Origin: Mycoplasma sp. CAG:472
GTDB taxonomy: Bacteria; Bacillota_I; Bacilli_A; RF39; UBA660
Direction of reading: 5' to 3'
DNA: 64,000 nt
Assembly (NCBI GenBank): GCA_000437315.1
Contig: FR899415.1
Span: 24,180 to 88,179 of the forward strand
Shown here: piece after piece, positions 1 to 12,399 of the stretch
Position numbering within the stretch: position 1 is the stretch's first letter
How the letters are laid out: every line of letters starts with the position of its first letter
Translations under genes and position numbers: made by a program
The notes under the pieces: model-generated
What the model was told of the DNA's origin: nothing
The model's input: only the letters and a program-made list of their open reading frames with translations
The model's database searches: none

Positions 1-3977
<3,977 letters not shown>

Positions 3978-4073
3978 GATCTCACCCCATAATCTTATTT
4001 TTTTTGGACTATTTTTATGTTAAAAATAAACACGTCAACATTAAATAATTTTAGCAAAGAATAAAGTATTTTG

Positions 4074-4664
4074 TCAAGACATTTTACAGCAAAAAATGTA
4101 AAATCCTTTATCTTTTTCTTTTATTTCAACATTGTAATGTTCATTTAACAGTTTTTGTATAGATTTAGCACCTTGGTCCTTACGCATTACGAACCAAAGT
4201 CTTCCACCATCATTTAGATGTATTTTAGCATTAATAAGAAACTCTAATATAACTTTTTTACCAGCTTTTATCGGTGGATTTGTAATAATTACATCATATT
4301 TATCTAAAATATTTTCATACACATTACTTTCAATTACTTTAGCATTAACTTTATTTGCAGCAATATTTCTTTCACACAAATGTAATGCTCTTTTGTTAAC
4401 ATCACACATAGTTATATTTTTACCAGTTATCTTAGCAAGTGATATTCCTATTAATCCATAGCCACAACCTAAGTCTAAGATATTTTCATAATCAGATTCA
4501 TTTTTTAAAAATGTTTCTATTAAAAGTCTACTTCCATAATCTAAATGATTTTTACTAAATACTCCGTTATCACTAAAAAAATCAATAGTTATGTTTTTAT
4601 AATTATAACTAAGTGTCCTAATTTCACTTTTTAAATTTTGATTATTTGTAAAATAATGATCCAT
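4074..4664 (-). CDS. Class I SAM-dependent methyltransferase, RsmC/YbxB-like
   Basis: A 196-aa Rossmann-fold methyltransferase with the SAM-binding motif ILDLGCGYGLIGISLAK, the acidic motif II (MCDVNKRAL) and the catalytic IITNPPIKAGK (NPPY-type) motif of N2-guanine rRNA methylases. Length and the single catalytic domain match the YbxB group, which lies just upstream of rpoB in Bacillus and is predicted to methylate 16S rRNA at the RsmC site (G1207). The gene lies 96 bp upstream of rpoB in the same direction. Family assignment is firm; the exact target base is inferred from homology and position. Confidence 0.9.
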   Translation of the reverse strand: MDHYFTNNQNLKSEIRTLSYNYKNITIDFFSDNGVFSKNHLDYGSRLLIETFLKNESDYENILDLGCGYGLIGISLAKITGKNITMCDVNKRALHLCERNIAANKVNAKVIESNVYENILDKYDVIITNPPIKAGKKVILEFLINAKIHLNDGGRLWFVMRKDQGAKSIQKLLNEHYNVEIKEKDKGFYIFCCKMS

Positions 4665-4744
4665 TTATTTCCCTTTTCTTTTCAAACTAATTTTATTATA
4701 CAAAAAAAGACACGCTAAATCAAGTAGCAAGTGCCCTATTTTTA

Positions 4745-4840
4745 CTATATAAAGTTTTTAATAAACTCCATAATTAAACTAAAACATGTTAAAAATAATA
4801 TTATATATAAAAGCTCTTTTCTTTCAGATGAACTTTCCAT
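4745..4840 (-). CDS. Small hydrophobic peptide, 31 aa
   Basis: A short ORF (starts MESSSERKELLYIILF, ends MEFIKNFI) with one predicted membrane helix in the middle. It is preceded by a strong Shine-Dalgarno, AAGGGGG, eight bases before the ATG, which overlaps the end of the upstream gene, so the two are probably co-translated. The leader resembles the G-rich leaders of the upstream gene and of other accessory genes in this window. No family is recognised. The ribosome-binding site and position support it as real; function is unknown. Confidence 0.5.
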   Translation of the reverse strand: MESSSERKELLYIILFLTCFSLIMEFIKNFI

Positions 4841-4856
4841 TAAACTAACCCCCTTA

Positions 4857-5360
4857 TTATCTTTTTCTATTTAAAGATAAACAATATTTATTATAATTAC
4901 TTACCGCTTCATGAGTATTTTGAATACTTTCTATTTCACCATCACCATTTAAATGCCATATAAGGTCATCTTCAATGGAGTATGCATAACTATCTATTCC
5001 ATTTAATTTAAAATAGCCAGAAACCTCATCACTATTTTTAAATACTGGTACTTTTTGACCTTCATAAAATTTCTCTAATATTGACTCTAAATGTTGAAAT
5101 GGTCTACCCCAGAAATACTCTAAAGCATCATCATAAGTAAGTTCAGGTTCTAAACCATAACTTGGTTCACTCATAACTATTGTCATCATTTTTTCACGAG
5201 ATTCTTTACTTACTTCAAATGTTTCTTCACTATATAAATAATTTGGTTCATATATATTACTTTGCTCTTCATTACTTTTCTTAATGCTATATGAAGTAGC
5301 ACCTATACTAGCAACTAGACAAATACTTAATACTCCCTTAAATATTTTATTATTTTTCAT
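4857..5360 (-). CDS. Exported or membrane-anchored protein of unknown function, 167 aa
   Basis: The start at 5360 (MKNNKIFKGVLSICLVAS) is chosen because AAGGGGGG lies just before it; an upstream in-frame ATG would put that site inside the gene. The N-terminus has a basic stretch and then a hydrophobic segment of about 20 residues, a signal peptide or anchor, with no lipobox cysteine. The rest is soluble and acidic and resembles no family I can name. A near-consensus promoter stands upstream, so the gene seems to be transcribed on its own, probably with the 31-aa ORF after it. Confidence 0.7.
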   Translation of the reverse strand: MKNNKIFKGVLSICLVASIGATSYSIKKSNEEQSNIYEPNYLYSEETFEVSKESREKMMTIVMSEPSYGLEPELTYDDALEYFWGRPFQHLESILEKFYEGQKVPVFKNSDEVSGYFKLNGIDSYAYSIEDDLIWHLNGDGEIESIQNTHEAVSNYNKYCLSLNRKR

Positions 5361-5385
5361 AACTAATCCCCCCTTAGTTATTAAC

Positions 5386-5414
5386 ATTCTATCATATTTT
5401 TATAAAAATGTCAA
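5386..5414 (-). promoter_or_regulatory. Sigma-A type promoter of the 4857-5360 gene
   Basis: TTGACA at 5409-5414 and TAGAAT at 5386-5391 are separated by exactly 17 bases. The block is similar, base for base in long stretches, to the promoter region of the gene upstream (6326-6354), including an AACTTTACA element before the -35, which points to duplication of the promoter. Confidence 0.8.
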
Positions 5415-5426
5415 ATTAGTGTAAAG

Positions 5427-6308
5427 TTATCTAGATAAATCATCTATTTTTTCTAATACAATATTTTCATAGTAGTCTAGCATTTTGCTTGAATGTTCTT
5501 CTTTAAGATGGAGAATATAATCAAATATATTTGTAAGTTCTGTTCTTTCTAAACTATGTAAATAACATTTTAATTTATAAGTATCCTCTAAGTTTGTAAA
5601 ACAGCAATCAGGATTTTGATTATCACTAGCATCTTTCCATTTAGAAATAATCTTTTTACATTCTTCTACATTAAGAGGATTAAAATAATCATCATAAATT
5701 TCAGGTACATAATCCATTTGCATATTATGGCTTAAAATATAACATTCAACTTCATAACTATGGTAAGCATAATAAATTAAGTTATGAATACATTTTTTTC
5801 TTAATAAATCATAAAATTTAGAATTATTTGACTTAATACCTAATTCGTCATTTAAAATTATCTTACTAGCATAGCACATTGCATTATATTTATAAGTTTG
5901 ATTATATTGAAAATATCTATCTAGTTCTTCTTGAGTAAAAGCAAAATCAGGAATAATTCGCGAAAGTTTTTCAAAGTCTTCCTCTTCATCAGAAAAATCA
6001 TATTCTAATGGTTTTTCAAATTTAGCCATATAGGTTTGCACTATCTTTTCACTAGCTCTATATGTTTCATCATCAACTTCATCCATTGTAAATATAATAT
6101 CTGCAAGATCAACATAATATTCAAGTTCTTCCTTTGTCATTTTATCTAGCATGCTCGTTTCAATTTTAATAAGTTCAAGAATATTTTTGCAAGATACTTT
6201 AGATTGTTCAAAATCATTATTTATTAAATCCATACATAGTTTTTTATATGCTTCGCCAATCTTTTTATCATGTGCAATTAATAATTCAAAACTATTACTA
6301 TTTTTCAT
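5427..6308 (-). CDS. Helical cytosolic protein, distant member of the 25-30 kb family
   Basis: The start at 6308 (MKNSNSFELL) is chosen for the GGCGGGTGG ribosome-binding site before it, giving 293 aa. There is no signal peptide or membrane segment; the sequence is acidic and predicted helical. The middle (IILNDELGIKSNNSKF to MQMDYVPEI) lines up with the core of the 26932-27708 protein (LLNDTLDLKKVDSKFF to DLNNVVYTD), so this is a diverged fifth member of that unnamed family. Function unknown. It has a private promoter and is followed by the 4857-5360 gene, which has a related promoter. Confidence 0.7.
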   Translation of the reverse strand: MKNSNSFELLIAHDKKIGEAYKKLCMDLINNDFEQSKVSCKNILELIKIETSMLDKMTKEELEYYVDLADIIFTMDEVDDETYRASEKIVQTYMAKFEKPLEYDFSDEEEDFEKLSRIIPDFAFTQEELDRYFQYNQTYKYNAMCYASKIILNDELGIKSNNSKFYDLLRKKCIHNLIYYAYHSYEVECYILSHNMQMDYVPEIYDDYFNPLNVEECKKIISKWKDASDNQNPDCCFTNLEDTYKLKCYLHSLERTELTNIFDYILHLKEEHSSKMLDYYENIVLEKIDDLSR

Positions 6309-6325
6309 AAAACCACCCGCCGTAT

Positions 6326-6354
6326 ATACTATCATATTTTAAGCGTAATGGCAA
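6326..6354 (-). promoter_or_regulatory. Sigma-A type promoter of the 5427-6308 gene
   Basis: TTGCCA at 6349-6354 and TAGTAT at 6326-6331 with a 17-base spacer. It shares the AACTTTACA(N)TNATTTG element and the AAAATATGATAG spacer end with the promoter at 5386-5414. Confidence 0.7.
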
Positions 6355-6386
6355 ATCATTGTAAAGTTATTTTTAAAATCTGATTT

Positions 6387-7370
6387 TTAATGAACTAATA
6401 TATAAATAAGAGTTATTAAACAGCATACTAAAGATACTAAATAAAATAGTTTTATAATATCTGTTTCTTTAAAACCTAGCATCTCAAAATGATGATGAAG
6501 TGGACTTTTTAAAAATATTTTTTTATTAAAATATCTTATCGAAATAATTTGAATAAAACTTGAAAGAGTTTCAATAATAAAAACTAAACCAATAATAACA
6601 AGGGAAAGTTCACATTTAAGCAAAATAGATACCGATGCAAGTGTGGCTCCTAAAGAAAGAGAACCTAAATCACCCATAAATATTTTGGCAGGATAAAAAT
6701 TAAAAAACAAAAATCCTATTAAAGCTCCTGCCAAAGTAAAACAAAAAATACCTATTTCTTCATAGCCCAAAATAAATGGACTATTAAAGGCAATTATTCC
6801 ATAAGAAATAAATGATATCGTGCATAATCCGGCAGCAAGGCCATCAAGACCGTCTGTTATATTAACTGCATTAGAACTGCCAACAAGCATAAATAGAATT
6901 AAAAGACCATATAAATATTTTAAATCTATTGAAAATAAATAAAAATTAAGAACTGTATTATTTCCTGAAATTAAAAATAAAACAAAGAAAAATATTCCAA
7001 TAATAACTTGAATAAAAAACTTTAAAATTATTGATAGGCCTTTATTGTTATGAAATCTTATTTTAAGAAGATCATCAATAAATCCAAGAAATGCATACAA
7101 AATAAATACGCATAATATTATAAATAAATTTAAATTAAAATGAATATTCTCATTTAAAAATAAAAAAATAATTATAAATAAAGTACTAATTATGAAAATA
7201 ACTCCCCCCATCGTGGGAGTCCCCTCTTTTAAAAGATGTCTTTTAGAAATCGTTTTTGATATACTTTGATACATATGACATTTCTTAAAAAATGGTACTA
7301 TTAAAAAACCTAATACTAATGAAGATAAAAAACCTAATATTAAACATAAAATAGTTTTAGTTAAAATCAT
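6387..7370 (-). CDS. mraY: Phospho-N-acetylmuramoyl-pentapeptide transferase
   Basis: MraY moves phospho-MurNAc-pentapeptide from UDP onto undecaprenyl phosphate to make lipid I at the inner membrane face. The 327-aa protein has about ten membrane helices and the family motifs: KEGTPTMGG, the catalytic IDDLLKIRFHNNKGL, NAVNITDGLDGLAAG, FMGDLGSLSLG and PLHHHFE. The second ATG (7370) is preferred because TGAGGA sits six bases before it. It follows the class B PBP gene, keeping part of the dcw gene order; murD and murG are not next to it. Confidence 0.97.
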   Translation of the reverse strand: MILTKTILCLILGFLSSLVLGFLIVPFFKKCHMYQSISKTISKRHLLKEGTPTMGGVIFIISTLFIIIFLFLNENIHFNLNLFIILCVFILYAFLGFIDDLLKIRFHNNKGLSIILKFFIQVIIGIFFFVLFLISGNNTVLNFYLFSIDLKYLYGLLILFMLVGSSNAVNITDGLDGLAAGLCTISFISYGIIAFNSPFILGYEEIGIFCFTLAGALIGFLFFNFYPAKIFMGDLGSLSLGATLASVSILLKCELSLVIIGLVFIIETLSSFIQIISIRYFNKKIFLKSPLHHHFEMLGFKETDIIKLFYLVSLVCCLITLIYILVH

Positions 7371-7429
7371 ATTTTTCCTCATTAAATTATATGAATTTTA
7401 AAAGTAAATAGAACACTTCTTAATAAAAT

Positions 7430-9331
7430 TTATTTAAGCATTAACATTATAGTTGAACCCTCCTCTATATAAGTACCTTCTTCAGGTGATTGATAAAATA
7501 CTTTTTCACCATTACCAGAAAGTTCTATTTTAAATCCTTTTAAAGTTTTTTTAGCATCCTCAAGACTCATTCCTGTAACATCAGGAACATAGGTATATTT
7601 TTTATCTAAATAATTATATTCTTTAGGCATTCCCTCTTTTGAGGGCTTTATACCCAAAATATCTATTGCACTTGTAAGAATACTTTTGGCAACTGGAGCA
7701 GAGGCAGTACCACCATATTGAGTTACATTTTTAGCGCCATCAATTGCAACATATATAACAATTTTAGGATTATCCGCGGGCATAAAACCAACAAAAGATA
7801 AAATATAACTTGAGGATGAATATTTTCCATCAACAACTTTTTGAGCAGTACCTGTTTTACCACCAACACGATAATTTTCAATATATGCATTTCTTCCTGT
7901 ACCATTAGCAACAACACTCTCTAAAGTAAATCTAACAAGGGAGGAAGTATCCTTACTAATAACTTTTTTTACTAAGACTTTTTCATTATAATCAAGAAGT
8001 GCACCACTTTCATTCATTAAACTTTTAACTATGTAAGGTTTATATAAATTTCCTCCATTTACGACTGCACTAACTGCGGTTATTTGTTGCAACGGAGTCA
8101 CACTTATTCCTTGTCCAAATGCTGTTGTTGCAGTTTCCACCGGGCCCATTTTATTTATATTAAAAAGTATTCCATTACTTTCACCATTTAAATCTATTCC
8201 TGTTTTTTTGCCAAAACCAAAACTTTTTATATAACTCATAAGTTTTTGTGTACCAAGTTTTTGACCCATTGATACAAATCCCGGGTTGCAAGAATTTTCC
8301 ACTACCTCAAGATAAGTTTGCGTTCCATGACCACCATGTTTCCAACAATGTAGTGTTGCACCCTCAACATTAATTGAACCACTATCAGTAAAAGTATCTT
8401 TGAATAAATCAATAGTTTTTTCCTCAATCGAAGAGGCAAGTGTAATTATTTTAAAAGTTGAACCTGGTTCATAAGTCATCCAAATAGGAAGATTTCTATT
8501 AATAGTTTGGGTATCATAATCTTTATAATTATTTGGATCAAATCCTGGTCTTGAACCCATAGCAAGTATTTCTCCACTTTGGGGATCCATTGCAAGTATT
8601 AAAGCATGTTCTGGAGTATATTTAGAAACTATTTCATTAAGGGCACCCTCAACTGCTTTTTGCAAATTTAAATCAATAGTTAAGCCTATAGTTATCCCAT
8701 CAGTGGGATTTTCATAAACCTGAGCCATTTCAAGACGATTTCCTTTACCATCCGAAAAATATTTAATAGAGCCATCTTCACCTTTTAAATATTCATCATA
8801 AATAAGTTCAAGTCCACTTAAACCTTGATTATCTATACCAACATAACCTAAGGTATGAGATAAAAGTTCTTTATATGGATAATACCTTTTACTTTCCTTT
8901 AAAAGATATACTCCATCATAATTTAAAGCATTTATTTTATCTGAGGTTTCATAAGAAAGTCTTCTTCCCTCGGGATGTACTCTTTCAATTGAGGTTTTCT
9001 TACTTACATGAGCAAGCATATCTTCATAAGAAGTACCCAAAATATCAGATAAATCTTTAGCTACTTTTTCTTTATCTTTAATTTGCCTTGGCACTAATAC
9101 AAGTGAAGTTGTTGTAATATTATCTGCAAGAACTAAACCATTTCTATCTACTATTTTACCCCTATCTGCTTTAATAGGAAGATTTCTTGAATATAAATCA
9201 TCTGATAAACTTTTTAGTTTATTATAACTTATTACCTCAATATAAAATACTTTTATTATTACACATAAAAGAATTATAAATACAAATAAAAAAATATATC
9301 TAATACGTGTATGAATTAGTTTATAAAACAT
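7430..9331 (-). CDS. ftsI: Class B penicillin-binding protein with PASTA domain (FtsI/SpoVD-like)
   Basis: A peptidoglycan transpeptidase of septal or spore cortex type, 633 aa. One N-terminal membrane helix (about 13-31), a dimerisation domain, then the transpeptidase domain with catalytic STFK at 291-294, SCN at 347-349 and a later GGKTGTAQ. The last ~60 residues (VPDVTGMSLEDAKK to the end) form one PASTA domain, as in SpoVD, whereas Bacillus PBP2B has two. AGGTGATG precedes the ATG. Being next to mraY fits the dcw cluster. Vegetative FtsI and sporulation SpoVD roles cannot be told apart from sequence alone. Confidence 0.93.
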   Translation of the reverse strand: MFYKLIHTRIRYIFLFVFIILLCVIIKVFYIEVISYNKLKSLSDDLYSRNLPIKADRGKIVDRNGLVLADNITTTSLVLVPRQIKDKEKVAKDLSDILGTSYEDMLAHVSKKTSIERVHPEGRRLSYETSDKINALNYDGVYLLKESKRYYPYKELLSHTLGYVGIDNQGLSGLELIYDEYLKGEDGSIKYFSDGKGNRLEMAQVYENPTDGITIGLTIDLNLQKAVEGALNEIVSKYTPEHALILAMDPQSGEILAMGSRPGFDPNNYKDYDTQTINRNLPIWMTYEPGSTFKIITLASSIEEKTIDLFKDTFTDSGSINVEGATLHCWKHGGHGTQTYLEVVENSCNPGFVSMGQKLGTQKLMSYIKSFGFGKKTGIDLNGESNGILFNINKMGPVETATTAFGQGISVTPLQQITAVSAVVNGGNLYKPYIVKSLMNESGALLDYNEKVLVKKVISKDTSSLVRFTLESVVANGTGRNAYIENYRVGGKTGTAQKVVDGKYSSSSYILSFVGFMPADNPKIVIYVAIDGAKNVTQYGGTASAPVAKSILTSAIDILGIKPSKEGMPKEYNYLDKKYTYVPDVTGMSLEDAKKTLKGFKIELSGNGEKVFYQSPEEGTYIEEGSTIMLMLK

Positions 9332-9371
9332 ATCATCACCTATTTAAATATATTTATTTTTATGCAGAATA

Positions 9372-9986
9372 TTAATCAAAATATGTTTCAAAATTTGGAT
9401 TATTGTTTGCCTTAAAACATAGTTTAATTTGCTCTAAAGAAGTTTTTTCATTAGCTAGATTTTTAGGAATATCATCTAAAGAAAAATAATTAGTTTCTAT
9501 TGTTTCATTATTTTTCTTAAATGAGCCTCCTACTACTTTACATAGTACAAAGACTTTACATATTCCATAAGCATAAATTGGTGTATTATGTTTATTTCTA
9601 TCTTGAACTGCTATTAACTTTATTGCATCAACATCAAGTCCAGTTTCCTCATTTACTTCTTTAATTGTATTTGATTTTATGCTTTCTAAAGTATCACACC
9701 AACCACCAGGAAGAGCCCAAGTATCATTATTTTCGTGTACAAGTAGTATTTTATTATCTTTAAAAATAGCGGCTCTTGTATCTATTTTTGGCGTTTGATA
9801 ACCTTGTTCACTGCCAAATAAATCTTTGATTTTTTCAAAGGGTAAATCAGTTTTATATTTCATAAGTTGACAAGCAATATCTCTTATTTCTTCATATCTT
9901 TCTTTATCAAATTCATTATTCACATAAGCAAGACCATTTTGACTAAGTGCCTGAAGTCTTACAATTAATTTTAAATATTCATCCAT
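9372..9986 (-). CDS. Nudix hydrolase with N-terminal NUDIX_N-type domain
   Basis: The Nudix box lies at about residues 95-117: GW....E.......KEVNEETGL, matching Gx5Ex7REUxEExGU with Lys for Arg, so the metal-binding glutamates are present. The first ~65 residues resemble the small helical domain found before a subset of bacterial Nudix proteins that cleave nucleoside diphosphates linked to another moiety, ADP-ribose among them. A good AAAGGA site precedes the ATG. It closes the mraY/PBP side of the region, but nothing ties it functionally to cell wall synthesis. The substrate is not predictable from sequence. Confidence 0.88.
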   Translation of the reverse strand: MDEYLKLIVRLQALSQNGLAYVNNEFDKERYEEIRDIACQLMKYKTDLPFEKIKDLFGSEQGYQTPKIDTRAAIFKDNKILLVHENNDTWALPGGWCDTLESIKSNTIKEVNEETGLDVDAIKLIAVQDRNKHNTPIYAYGICKVFVLCKVVGGSFKKNNETIETNYFSLDDIPKNLANEKTSLEQIKLCFKANNNPNFETYFD

Positions 9987-10011
9987 AATAGTCCTTTCTT
10001 AAAAAAGTACC

Positions 10012-12336
10012 CTAATAACTTAAAGGTACTTTACTATTTTCATAATTTTCTTCATTAACCTTATCTTCCATAAGATCTAAATACACTCTATAATACTCTA
10101 TATATTTTTGATTTAAATAATCAATTATTTCTTTACCATTTTTAAATGAAAAGTAGTCTAGTTCTTCAAAAGTATAGTTACTATCAAGCGATAAAATATC
10201 TTTTTTAATTTTATCTATTTCACTTAAAATCAATTTTATATAACCATTAGAATTCTTTTCTATTTTATTATTCATCTCAGATAAAGCATAATCTTGTATT
10301 TGCTCCATTACATCTATTTTAGATACATTACCAGATACTTTTGTAAGTATTGGTACTAAGAATAATCTAATTTTTTTAATGAATTCATTTATATTTTTAT
10401 AGCCAATATCACTTTTATTAGATAAATAATTAATAATAGATTGTTCTTCATTTTCTAAATAAGTAATAATTTCTTCTTTAGTTTGCTCATCTTTACTATA
10501 CATAAGTATATTATTTAAGGTATCTAAATCATTTAAAATTTCATAATCTATTTTAACTTCTTCATTATTTAGTTTTTTAATCATATTAGAAATTAAATCT
10601 AATATATCATAATAATCCATATTTTTTTCAAAGTTATGATATAAAATATCTCTTAGATTTTCTAGTTTAATAACAGCACTTGTATATACTCCATTATTTG
10701 TAGATAAAGATAAGCCAGTTTCTTTTTTACAAAGTCCATTATTATATTCAATAACAATTGTATCAACATTTTTACGAACGCTTTCTTTATCAAGACCTAT
10801 ATAGTCAATACTTAATATTTCTCTAGCAAGATCAAGTATATGCTCAGCTTCTTTAGAAAGTTTTGGTTTTTCCTCATTAGTTTTAGAGTCCTCAAACAGT
10901 TTAGTATTATCTTCCTTAATATCAGTAAAACTATATTTGATGTTAGCATCTCCCAAAATATTTGTAATTTTTTCTTTATTTATACTTGGTCCAACCAGAT
11001 TAATACTTTTTAATCCTATTTTAGAAAATAATGTTTGGGTATTAATATTATAATCTTTTTGTTCAAAAAAATAAGGTTTATAAAGAATATGCTTATATGT
11101 AAAATCTATTCCATTTCTCTTTTCAACTGCTTTAGCAAATAAGTTTATAAATCTTTGTGTATCATGCAAAAAAGCTATAAGTTCTTTTTCATTTTTATAA
11201 TTAATAGTTAAATTAGAACCTTTTAAACAATTTCGAGCCAATTTTTTGCCACATAAATATAAACTTGCGAAAATATTAAAATCACAATGCATTGATACAT
11301 TTTCAATTGGACTATCGACTAATAAAAATTTTTCAAGAACTTTAAAGTCATTTCCATCAATATTCAAATTTTTAATTTTAGCATTAACACCTAAAGAGGA
11401 AAAATTAAATGCATCAGCAAAAACTATTTTTTTGTCTCCTTTTATATTAATATTGAATACTGGATTAGATATAAAGTTATTTTCAGTTAAGTAAAATAAC
11501 ATATTTGTGGCTATTCTTTTTATACTTTCATCGATGTTAATATTATATTCCCTCTCATCATGAAAATAAAGTTTTCCATCATTACTTACCTCAAAATCTG
11601 AATTAAAAGGAAAATAAATTCGTTGTAATTCATCTAAATACTTTTGATTAACTAAATCTACTGGTTCTGTTAATCTAGTTATTTTATCTTGAAGAACATC
11701 CTTTAATAAATATTCATTAAGAAAGTTGTAACCATATTTTTCAAAAGCTCTATCATTCATTTCTATAGAAAAACCTGCAATTATGTCTTTGCAAACTAAA
11801 CTGTGCGATACTTCATCATAAAACCAATTAAGTGGCGTTACTTTAACATATAAATCATTTTCTTTAATATAAACATAATCTTCGCCATCTAAAGTAAATG
11901 AATCACACTCTACTATTTTATCTCCTATTGGTATATGATACTTTTTATCATTAAACTTTTTTTCTTTACATGCATTACTTAATTTTTGAATTAATGTTTC
12001 ATCTTTAATTATAGTTGTTGGGTAACTACCTAATATAATTTCATTTTCTTTAATAGAGATACCATTTTTTTCTATGAAGCTTTCCATATTATTTGTATTA
12101 ATAACTGGTCTTATTCCATAATATTCTTTAATGCCATTTATATACGCTTTATCCCAATGAGATAAATATTGTTTTTCGTATAATGGTTCACTAGCAATTA
12201 AATCTGAATAATTACCATATAAATACTTAACAAAATCAGTTGGAGTTGCATTAGTTCCCTTTTTTCTTAAAATATTTAACATCGAAGGAATCTGCACATC
12301 TATTTTGCTTAAAAATGTCATATATACTCTATCCAT
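10012..12336 (-). CDS. Large accessory-block protein, paralogue 1 of 4 (774 aa)
   Basis: The start is placed at 12336 (MDRVYMTFLSKI) because AAGGG lies eight bases before it; an upstream GTG is too close to that site. No signal peptide or membrane helix. The N-terminal third carries ILGSYPTTIIKDETL and, later, VKVTPLNWFYDEVSHSLVCKDI, the layout of DUF6273-type domains (GxYP..., PIxWxVL, LLSxxIL) of gut bacterial surface proteins. The middle is beta-rich; the C-terminal ~280 residues are helical and well conserved with its neighbour at 12397 (for example GNVSKIDVMEQI). Function unknown. It has its own promoter overlapping the preceding terminator. Confidence 0.8.
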   Translation of the reverse strand: MDRVYMTFLSKIDVQIPSMLNILRKKGTNATPTDFVKYLYGNYSDLIASEPLYEKQYLSHWDKAYINGIKEYYGIRPVINTNNMESFIEKNGISIKENEIILGSYPTTIIKDETLIQKLSNACKEKKFNDKKYHIPIGDKIVECDSFTLDGEDYVYIKENDLYVKVTPLNWFYDEVSHSLVCKDIIAGFSIEMNDRAFEKYGYNFLNEYLLKDVLQDKITRLTEPVDLVNQKYLDELQRIYFPFNSDFEVSNDGKLYFHDEREYNINIDESIKRIATNMLFYLTENNFISNPVFNINIKGDKKIVFADAFNFSSLGVNAKIKNLNIDGNDFKVLEKFLLVDSPIENVSMHCDFNIFASLYLCGKKLARNCLKGSNLTINYKNEKELIAFLHDTQRFINLFAKAVEKRNGIDFTYKHILYKPYFFEQKDYNINTQTLFSKIGLKSINLVGPSINKEKITNILGDANIKYSFTDIKEDNTKLFEDSKTNEEKPKLSKEAEHILDLAREILSIDYIGLDKESVRKNVDTIVIEYNNGLCKKETGLSLSTNNGVYTSAVIKLENLRDILYHNFEKNMDYYDILDLISNMIKKLNNEEVKIDYEILNDLDTLNNILMYSKDEQTKEEIITYLENEEQSIINYLSNKSDIGYKNINEFIKKIRLFLVPILTKVSGNVSKIDVMEQIQDYALSEMNNKIEKNSNGYIKLILSEIDKIKKDILSLDSNYTFEELDYFSFKNGKEIIDYLNQKYIEYYRVYLDLMEDKVNEENYENSKVPLSY

Positions 12337-12359
12337 ATCTTGCACCCTTTTCTATAATA

Positions 12360-12388
12360 ATTATATTAAAAAAGCAGTTACTTTGCAA
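12360..12388 (-). promoter_or_regulatory. Promoter of the 10012-12336 gene
   Basis: TTGCAA at 12383-12388 and TATAAT at 12360-12365 with a 17-base spacer. The -35 lies in the loop of the terminator hairpin of the upstream gene and the spacer contains its 3' arm and U-tract, so the end of one unit and the start of the next share the same bases. Confidence 0.7.
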
Positions 12389-12399
12389 GCAACTACTTA
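12370..12399 (-). terminator. Intrinsic terminator after the 12397-14691 gene
   Basis: On the minus strand AGTAGTTGCTT and AAGTAACTGCT form an 11-bp stem (two G-U pairs) followed by six Ts. The stem begins inside the stop codon of the upstream gene. Confidence 0.85.
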
